DNA of 64,000 nucleotides from Streptosporangium brasiliense. GTDB lineage: Bacteria > Actinomycetota > Actinomycetes > Streptosporangiales > Streptosporangiaceae. Location of the stretch: assembly GCF_030811595.1 (NCBI RefSeq), contig NZ_JAUSRB010000002.1:5146001-5210000 (forward strand). Direction: 5' to 3'. A program made the position numbers and the translations under genes. Position 1 is the first letter of the stretch. Each line of letters starts with the position of its first letter. This document shows positions 58,312 to 64,000 of the stretch, in pieces. The notes below the pieces were generated by a model, which worked only from the letters and a program-made list of their open reading frames with translations, had not been told where the DNA came from and searched no databases.

Positions 58312-59435
58312 GGATCGGCATCGTCTGTCCCTACATGTGGGACGTTCCGGGCGGCGTGCAGGTGCACATCCGCGACCTCGCCGAGGCTCTGATGGAGGAC
58401 GGTCACCAGGTCCAGGTGATCGCGCCGGCCGGCGACGACGCGTCGCTGCCCTCCTACGTGACCTCGGTGGGCCGCGCGGTCCCCGTCCCCTTCAACGGGT
58501 CGGTGGCCAGGATGTCGTTCGGTTTCCTGTCGGCCAACCGAGTACGCCGCTGGGTGCGGGAGGGCCGTTTCGACGTGCTCCACGTCCACGAGCCGTTCAT
58601 CCCCTCGGTGGGGCTGCTGGCCTGCTGGGTGGCGAGGGGGCCGATCGTGGGCACCTTCCACGCCTCCTACGGGCGCTCCCGGGCCTTCTCGGTCGCGTCC
58701 CCGGTGATCACGAGCGCGCTGGAGAAGATCACCGCCCGGATCGCCGTGTCCGACGCGGCCAGGAAGACCCTGGTGGAGTTCATCGGCGGTGACGCCGTGC
58801 TCATCCCGAACGGGGTGACGGTCGGCCGCTACAGCGAGGCCGAGCCGCTGCCCGGCTGGGACACCGGGGAGGTGATCGGCTTCCTCGGCCGGATGGACGA
58901 GCCCCGCAAGGGCCTGCCGGTGCTGCTGGAGGCGTTCAGCCTGCTGGCGGCCGAGCGGCCCGAGCTGCGCCTGCTCATCGCCGGGCCCGGCGATGAGCAG
59001 GAGGTGCTGGGACGGGTCCCGGCCCGCTTCCACGACCGGATCGGCCTGCTCGGCATGGTCAGCGAGGAGGACAAGGTCCGCGCCTACCACTCGGTGGACG
59101 TCTTCTGCGCGCCCAACCTGGGCGGGGAGAGCTTCGGCATCGTGCTCACCGAGGCGATGTCGGCCGGCGCCGCGATCCTGGCCAGCGACATCCCGGCCTT
59201 CCGCAAGGTTCTCGACGACGGCCAGGCCGGGGCGCTGTTCGAGACCGGCGACGCCGGCTCGCTCGCCCGCGAGGCCGCCGCGCTGCTCGACGACTCCGGA
59301 CGCCGGGCCAAGCTGTCGCAGGAGGCCCGCCAGGCCGTCCGGAAATACGACTGGTCCACGGTCGCCCGCGACGTCCTGCGTGTCTACGAGACCGTGGCCA
59401 GCACGGCCGGGGTGGAGGAGGACGACGCGCCGTGA
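58308..59435 (+). CDS. pimA: Phosphatidylinositol alpha-mannosyltransferase PimA
   Basis: A 375-aa GT4-family glycosyltransferase starting MRIGIVCPYMWDVPGGVQVHIRDLAEALM. It has the N-terminal GGVQVH loop, VLHVHEPFIPSVGLLA, GFLGRMDEPRKGLPVLLEAF and the catalytic GGESFGIVLTEAMSAG. It adds the first mannose from GDP-mannose to phosphatidylinositol at the inner membrane. Linked in an operon with pgsA and the acyltransferase. GGTGAGGGAGCG precedes the ATG. The stop overlaps the next gene by GTGA. Confidence 0.93.
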   Translation: MRIGIVCPYMWDVPGGVQVHIRDLAEALMEDGHQVQVIAPAGDDASLPSYVTSVGRAVPVPFNGSVARMSFGFLSANRVRRWVREGRFDVLHVHEPFIPSVGLLACWVARGPIVGTFHASYGRSRAFSVASPVITSALEKITARIAVSDAARKTLVEFIGGDAVLIPNGVTVGRYSEAEPLPGWDTGEVIGFLGRMDEPRKGLPVLLEAFSLLAAERPELRLLIAGPGDEQEVLGRVPARFHDRIGLLGMVSEEDKVRAYHSVDVFCAPNLGGESFGIVLTEAMSAGAAILASDIPAFRKVLDDGQAGALFETGDAGSLAREAAALLDDSGRRAKLSQEARQAVRKYDWSTVARDVLRVYETVASTAGVEEDDAP

Positions 59436-59971
59436 CCGCGACGCTGATCCTGCTGGTGGGCGCGCTCGTGCTGCTCACCGCCGTCTACATCTCCTGGCGG
59501 GCGGGCCGGCTGGACCGGCTCCACATCCGGCTGGAGCTGGCCCGCGAGACCCTGGACGCCGCCCTGGTGCGGCGGACCGCCGTCTGCCTGGAGCTGGCGG
59601 CCTCCCGTGTCCTGGACCCGGCGACGAGCCTGGTGCTGGCCGCGGCGGCCCACGAGGCCCGTACGGCGGGGCCTGAGGAGCGCGAGCACGCCGAGAGCGA
59701 CCTGTCGCGCACCCTGCGGGCGGTGGCCGACCAGGAGCGTTTCCGCGACCGGCTGGCCGCCACCCCGGCCGGCCCCGATCTGCTGGAGGAGCTCGGCGCC
59801 GCGGTGGCCAAGGTGCTCTACTCGCGCCGTTTCTACAACAACGCGGTCGGCGTGACCCGCACCGCCCAGCGCCGCTGGCTGGCCCGCACCCTGCGGCTGG
59901 CCGGGCACACGGAGTATCCGGACTTCTTCGAGATCGACGACGCGCCCCCGCAGTCCCTCGCCGCCGAATAG
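59432..59971 (+). CDS. Conserved small membrane-anchored protein downstream of pimA
   Basis: A 179-aa protein, GTG start overlapping pimA by 4 bp. One N-terminal membrane helix (LILLVGALVLLTAVYISWRAG) is followed by a cytosolic helical part (LELARETLDAALVRRTAVCLELAA, LLEELGAAVAKVLYSRRFYNNAV), resembling LemA-type helical bundles in outline. It occurs in the PIM operon, so a role in envelope lipid assembly is possible but unproven. Confidence 0.65.
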   Translation: MTATLILLVGALVLLTAVYISWRAGRLDRLHIRLELARETLDAALVRRTAVCLELAASRVLDPATSLVLAAAAHEARTAGPEEREHAESDLSRTLRAVADQERFRDRLAATPAGPDLLEELGAAVAKVLYSRRFYNNAVGVTRTAQRRWLARTLRLAGHTEYPDFFEIDDAPPQSLAAE

Positions 59972-60090
59972 GGTGCGTAACGGGGCCAGGTGTCCGGCAG
60001 GTGAATAGGACGCACACAAAGTGGGGTATCCGGCAAGTCGGGCAGAGGTAAGCTCTTGGGCGTTTCAGGGCCGATTTGAGGAGATGAGCC

Positions 60091-61104
60091 GTGCGGGTGC
60101 CCCGGATGATCGCCGTCACGCTGGCGGGAGCGGCCGTTCTCGCGCCGGCCGCGGCCTGTTCCTCGGACGAGCCCGCTCCTGGGAAGAACGCGCAGGCGGC
60201 CACCGCTCCGCCCGAGGCCGCGACCCCCACCCCGGAGCCGACCCACCCCTTCACGGGCCTGCCCGGAGCGGCCCGTAGGGCGGTGCTCGCGGCGAAGATC
60301 GAGAACACCTCGGCCGGCAAGCCGCAGCTCGGGCTCAAGAGCGCCGACATCGTCTACGTCGAGCAGGTCGAGGCGGGTCTGACGCGTCTCATGGCGATCT
60401 TCTCCTCGAAGATCCCGCCCAAGATCGGTCCGGTCCGCAGCGCCCGGATCTCCGACCTGCACATCGTGCCGCAGTTCGGCAAGCCGGCCTTCGCCTACTC
60501 GGGCGCGCAGACCAAGATGCTCCCCATCATCGCGCAGTCGTCGCTGTTCGACGTCTCCGACAGCAGGGCCCCGGGCGCCTACTTCCGCCAGCCCGGCCGC
60601 TACGCCCCCTACAACCTGTTCGCCGACACCAAGCGGCTGCTGGCCCAGGCGCCCAAGGCGAGCAGGGCCAAGGACGTCGGCTTCACCTTCGGCGACGCCC
60701 CCGAGGGGGGCGTGCCCAAGAAGGCGTTCAGCGTGAAATACCCGGCCGCCCGCTTCACCTTCGCCTGGTCGGAGCCGGCCGGCAAGTGGCTGATCTGGCA
60801 GGACGGCAAGAAGGACATGGCGGCCGAGGGCGGCCAGCTCGGCGCGCCCACGATCGTCGTGCAGTACACCAAGACCGAGCGCTCGGAGTTCCACGACAAG
60901 AACCAGAGCTACACGCCCCTGGTGCACAGCACCGGCAAGGGGAGCGCGATCGTGCTCCGCGACGGCCAGGCGTTCAAGGCCAGATGGTCGCGTGAGACGG
61001 AGGAGGACGGCACCGTCTTCACCACCGAGGCGGGGGATCCGATGAATTTCGCGCCCGGCCAGGTGTGGGTCGTCCTGGCCGCCCGCCGGCCGGTCATCCC
61101 CTGA
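60091..61104 (+). CDS. DUF3048 lipoprotein
   Basis: A 337-aa exported protein; GTG start with GAGGAG upstream. The signal peptide ends in a lipobox-like PAAAC (Cys ~23). The mature part has the DUF3048 marks: PFTGLPGAARRAVLAAKIENTSAGKPQLGLKSADIVYVEQVEAGLTRLMAIF, GPVRSARISDLHIV and the C-terminal ARWSRETEEDGTVF segment. The family, including YerB of Bacillus, has no established activity. It lies just downstream of the PIM genes. Confidence 0.85.
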   Translation: MRVPRMIAVTLAGAAVLAPAAACSSDEPAPGKNAQAATAPPEAATPTPEPTHPFTGLPGAARRAVLAAKIENTSAGKPQLGLKSADIVYVEQVEAGLTRLMAIFSSKIPPKIGPVRSARISDLHIVPQFGKPAFAYSGAQTKMLPIIAQSSLFDVSDSRAPGAYFRQPGRYAPYNLFADTKRLLAQAPKASRAKDVGFTFGDAPEGGVPKKAFSVKYPAARFTFAWSEPAGKWLIWQDGKKDMAAEGGQLGAPTIVVQYTKTERSEFHDKNQSYTPLVHSTGKGSAIVLRDGQAFKARWSRETEEDGTVFTTEAGDPMNFAPGQVWVVLAARRPVIP

Positions 61105-61125
61105 TCTCCCGGCCGCGCCCCGGTC

Positions 61126-61146
61126 CGGCGGCCCTTCCGGCCGCCG
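61126..61146 (+). terminator. Hairpin after the DUF3048 gene
   Basis: CGGCGGCC (61126-61133) and GGCCGCCG (61139-61146) pair around a 5-nt loop 22 bp after the stop, followed by CTTCT. A short strong stem suits a factor-independent terminator. Confidence 0.55.
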
Positions 61147-61316
61147 CTTCTCCCTCCGGAACGTCCAGGAACTCTGTCCAATAGCGGCAAGATGGTGGGT
61201 AAATGGGGACAAGATGGCGTGTAAGGGGAAGGTGGATCAGCACCTAACATGGAGGTGTGGTGGCCGCCCTCGCGGGCGGCCCGTGATCCGCAACCAGCCG
61301 TCGTGAGGTAGAGACC

Positions 61317-62231
61317 GTGTCCAGCAGCACGCCCGAAGTCACCGAGACCGCCGTCACCGGAACCGCCCGGGTGAAGCGCGGCATGGCAGAGATGCTCAAG
61401 GGCGGCGTCATCATGGACGTCGTCAACGCCGAGCAGGCCAAGATCGCCGAGGACGCCGGTGCCGTCGCCGTCATGGCGCTCGAGCGGGTCCCCGCCGACA
61501 TCCGCGCCCAGGGCGGCGTCTCCCGGATGAGCGACCCCGACATGATCGACGGCATCATCTCCGCCGTCTCGATCCCGGTCATGGCCAAGGCCCGCATCGG
61601 CCACTTCGTCGAGGCCCAGGTGCTCCAGTCGCTCGGCGTCGACTACATCGACGAGTCCGAGGTGCTGACCCCCGCCGACTTCGCCAACCACATCGACAAG
61701 TGGCAGTTCACCGTGCCCTTCGTCTGCGGCGCGACCAACCTGGGCGAGGCGCTGCGCCGCATCACCGAGGGTGCGGCGATGATCCGCTCCAAGGGTGAGG
61801 CCGGCACCGGCGACGTCTCCAACGCCACCACCCACATGCGCAAGATCCGGGGCGAGCTCAAGCGCCTGTCCTCGCTGCCCGAGGACGAGCTGTTCGTGGC
61901 GGCCAAGGAGCTGCAGGCGCCGTACGAACTGGTGGCCGAGGTCGCCAAGACCGGCAAGCTGCCGGTCGTGCTCTTCACCGCCGGCGGCATCGCCACCCCG
62001 GCCGACGCGGCGATGATGATGCAGCTCGGCGCCGAGGGCGTGTTCGTCGGCTCGGGCATCTTCAAGTCCGGCAACCCGGCCCAGCGCGCCGCCGCGATCG
62101 TCAAGGCCACCACCTTCTACGACGACCCGGACGTCATCGCCAAGGTCTCCCGCGGCCTGGGCGAGGCCATGGTCGGCATCAACGTCGACGACATCCCGGC
62201 CCCGCACCGCCTGGCCGAGCGCGGCTGGTAA
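61317..62231 (+). CDS. pdxS: Pyridoxal 5'-phosphate synthase, lyase subunit PdxS
   Basis: A 304-aa TIM-barrel enzyme, GTG start, GAGGTAGAG upstream. Conserved features: [72 protein letters not shown] and [18 protein letters not shown]. With glutaminase PdxT it forms PLP from ribose 5-phosphate, glyceraldehyde 3-phosphate and glutamine-derived ammonia. pdxT is not next to it; phoD follows. Confidence 0.96.
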   Translation: MSSSTPEVTETAVTGTARVKRGMAEMLKGGVIMDVVNAEQAKIAEDAGAVAVMALERVPADIRAQGGVSRMSDPDMIDGIISAVSIPVMAKARIGHFVEAQVLQSLGVDYIDESEVLTPADFANHIDKWQFTVPFVCGATNLGEALRRITEGAAMIRSKGEAGTGDVSNATTHMRKIRGELKRLSSLPEDELFVAAKELQAPYELVAEVAKTGKLPVVLFTAGGIATPADAAMMMQLGAEGVFVGSGIFKSGNPAQRAAAIVKATTFYDDPDVIAKVSRGLGEAMVGINVDDIPAPHRLAERGW

Positions 62232-62242
62232 GAAATTTCGGG

Positions 62243-62275
62243 AAAGGCGACATCCGTGAAGGATGTCGCCTTTTC
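62243..62275 (+). terminator. Rho-independent terminator after pdxS
   Basis: AAAGGCGACATC (62243-62254) pairs perfectly with GATGTCGCCTTT (62262-62273) around a 7-nt loop, followed by T residues. It lies 11 bp after the stop. Confidence 0.9.
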
Positions 62276-62358
62276 TGTGACCGGAAAAGTTCACTCCGCG
62301 GCCATGATCCTCCGCGAGGCTGGCGGGCGTACGCGCCCGATCCCCCTCGGAGGCCCCC

Positions 62359-64000
62359 ATGTCCCGGCTCAGCCGACGTTCCTTCCTTGTCACCGGCATC
62401 GCGGCGGGAGCGGTGGCGAGCGTTCCCGCCGTGGCGAACGCCGACCCCGAACCCCCTGCGGAGAGCGCCGCGTCCCTGGCCTCCCGCGGCCTGCACGCCG
62501 ACCCCTTCACCCTCGGCGTCGCCTCCGGGGACCCCGGCTCCGACGGCTTCGTCATCTGGACGCGGCTGGCGCCCCAGCCGCTGGCCGAGGACGGCCTGGG
62601 CGGCATGCCCGGCCGGCCCTTCCCGGTCCAGTGGCAGGTCTACGGTGACGAGGCCGGCAGCCGCGTCCTGCGGCGGGGTGTGGCCCTGGCGACCCCGGAG
62701 TGGGGCCACAGCGTCCACGTCGAGCTGGGCGGGCTCGCCTCCGACCGGGAATACTGGTACCGCTTCAAGGTGGGCCCCTACCTGTCGCCGACGGGCCGGG
62801 CGAGAACCGCTCCGCACCCGCTGTCCTACGGCTCCGGCCTGGCGATGGCCTTCGTCTCCTGCGCCCAGTACGAGCACGGTCACTTCACCGCCTACCGGCG
62901 CCTGGCCGAGGAACACCCCGACCTGATCCTGCACCTGGGCGACTACCAGTACGAGTACCGGCGCGACACCTACACCATCCCCGGCGGCAACGTCCGCCAC
63001 CACGAGGGGCCCGAGACCGAGAGCCTGGCCAACTACCGCCAGCGGCACGCCCAGTACAAGGCCGACCCGGACCTGCAGGCCGCGCACGCCGCCGCGTCCT
63101 GGCTGGTCGTCTGGGACGACCACGAGCTGGACAACAACTGGGCCGACGAGGTGCCGGAGAAGCCCGAGGTCCCGCAGCCGAACTTCCTGGCCCGGCGCGA
63201 GGCGGCCTTCCGGGCCTACTACGAGAACATGCCCCTGCGCCGCGATTCGATCCCCCGGGGCGTCGACATGCAGCTCTACCGGCGGATCCGGTGGGGCAGG
63301 CTGGCCACCTTCCACATGCTCGACACCCGGCAGTACCGCAGCGACCAGGGCTGCGGCGACGGCTACAGGGACTGCCCGGCCGCCGTCGACCCCGCGCGCT
63401 CGATCACCGGCGACGCGCAGGAGCGCTGGCTGCTGGACGGCTTCCGCCAGTCGCGGGCGCAGTGGGACATCCTCGGCCAGCAGGTCTTCTTCGCCCAGCG
63501 CGACAACAACGCCGGGCCCGCCAAGATCACCAGCCAGGACGCCTGGGACGGCTACGTCGCCTCACGGCAGCGGGTCACCCGGGGATGGGTGGACGCCGGG
63601 GTGCGCAACCCCGTGGTGCTCACCGGTGACGTGCACGCCCACTGGGCCAGCGACCTCAAGCTCGACTACGACGACCCCACCACGCGCACGGTCGGCTCGG
63701 AGCTGGTCGCCTCCTCCATCACCACGGGCGGCGACGGGCGTGACTCCGACCCGAAGACCCATCCGTATCTGACCATCAACCCGCACCTGAAGTTCTACAA
63801 CAACCAGCGCGGCTACGTGCTGACCCGGATCGGGCGCGAGCAGCTCGCCGCGGACTTCAAGGTGCTGCCGCAGGTCACCCGGGCGGGCGCGGCGGCGCAC
63901 ACCAAGGCGACCTTCGTGATCGAGGACCGGGTCCCGGGAGTCCAGCAGACCTACCTGCGCCCGCTCGACCCCTCGGTCAGCCGGATGCCCGAGGTGCCGG
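62359..64000 (+). CDS. phoD: Tat-exported PhoD-type alkaline phosphatase (3' end outside window)
   Basis: At least 547 aa, running off the right edge. The start ATG 62359 has GGAGG upstream. A twin-arginine signal SRRSFLVTGIAAGA is followed by the PhoD beta domain (HADPFTLGVASGDPGSDGFVIWTRLAP) and metallophosphoesterase domain with metal ligands FVSCAQYEHG, LHLGDYQYEYR, VVWDDHELDNNW and VVLTGDVHAHWASDL. It is a phosphodiester/phosphomonoester hydrolase, typically Ca/Fe-dependent and Pho-regulated. No Pho box is clear in the upstream 80 bp. Confidence 0.93.
   Translation, partial: MSRLSRRSFLVTGIAAGAVASVPAVANADPEPPAESAASLASRGLHADPFTLGVASGDPGSDGFVIWTRLAPQPLAEDGLGGMPGRPFPVQWQVYGDEAGSRVLRRGVALATPEWGHSVHVELGGLASDREYWYRFKVGPYLSPTGRARTAPHPLSYGSGLAMAFVSCAQYEHGHFTAYRRLAEEHPDLILHLGDYQYEYRRDTYTIPGGNVRHHEGPETESLANYRQRHAQYKADPDLQAAHAAASWLVVWDDHELDNNWADEVPEKPEVPQPNFLARREAAFRAYYENMPLRRDSIPRGVDMQLYRRIRWGRLATFHMLDTRQYRSDQGCGDGYRDCPAAVDPARSITGDAQERWLLDGFRQSRAQWDILGQQVFFAQRDNNAGPAKITSQDAWDGYVASRQRVTRGWVDAGVRNPVVLTGDVHAHWASDLKLDYDDPTTRTVGSELVASSITTGGDGRDSDPKTHPYLTINPHLKFYNNQRGYVLTRIGREQLAADFKVLPQVTRAGAAAHTKATFVIEDRVPGVQQTYLRPLDPSVSRMPEVP

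Overview
The window is very GC-rich, gene-dense chromosomal DNA from a morphologically complex actinomycete. The sporulation regulator SsgB, the phosphatidyl-inositol mannoside (PIM) genes, an actinobacterial threonyl-tRNA synthetase and frequent GTG/TTG starts with 4-bp ATGA/GTGA overlaps suggest Streptosporangiaceae or a relative (inference). I see no integrase, transposase, phage module or CRISPR array.

Left part (1-14.3 kb): a partial GlcG/HbpS-type gene, an APH-fold kinase and a methyltransferase. Then comes a long minus-strand operon for an oligopeptide/nickel-type ABC importer (lipoprotein, two permeases, two ATPases), an amidase and an amidohydrolase, with a divergent LacI-type regulator and two operator-like repeats. 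A DUF3237 gene, an FAD monooxygenase and a divergent MarR regulator follow.

Middle part (14.4-30.3 kb): a TPR protein preceded by a 24-residue peptide gene with its own promoter; an agmatine deiminase with a divergent two-gene urease (ureAB fusion and ureC with an altered active-site flap) and a TetR regulator; an MFS exporter divergent from a CGNR zinc-finger regulator across a perfect inverted repeat; an RND pump divergent from a NarL-type two-component system; a decayed sugar ABC/alpha-galactosidase locus; an XRE-PNPOx protein; a VOC protein; and tRNA-Val, tRNA-Cys and tRNA-Gly.

Right-middle part (30.4-46.7 kb): histidine ammonia-lyase, a dehydrogenase-RidA fusion with a divergent LysR regulator, pabB-pabC, an LVIVD lipoprotein, a DUF305 lipoprotein, ssgB, tRNA-Val(CAC), a KtrA/TrkA-type protein, an F420/LLM oxidoreductase, a Gly/Ser repeat protein, PaaX with a divergent acyl-CoA dehydrogenase, a PAP2-like membrane protein, dapD and a GH25 lysozyme.

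Right part (46.7-64 kb) is mainly housekeeping: thrS, an Asp23 protein, HIT, a large membrane protein, a GHL10 glycosidase, an EF-G-like GTPase, then pgsA, a PatA-like acyltransferase, pimA and a small membrane protein (PIM synthesis), a DUF3048 lipoprotein, pdxS and a Tat-exported PhoD phosphatase running off the end. The most interesting leads are the 24-aa peptide/TPR pair, the divergent urease, the dehydrogenase-RidA fusion, the SIGS-repeat protein and the tiny coupled ORFs between the acyltransferase and pimA.
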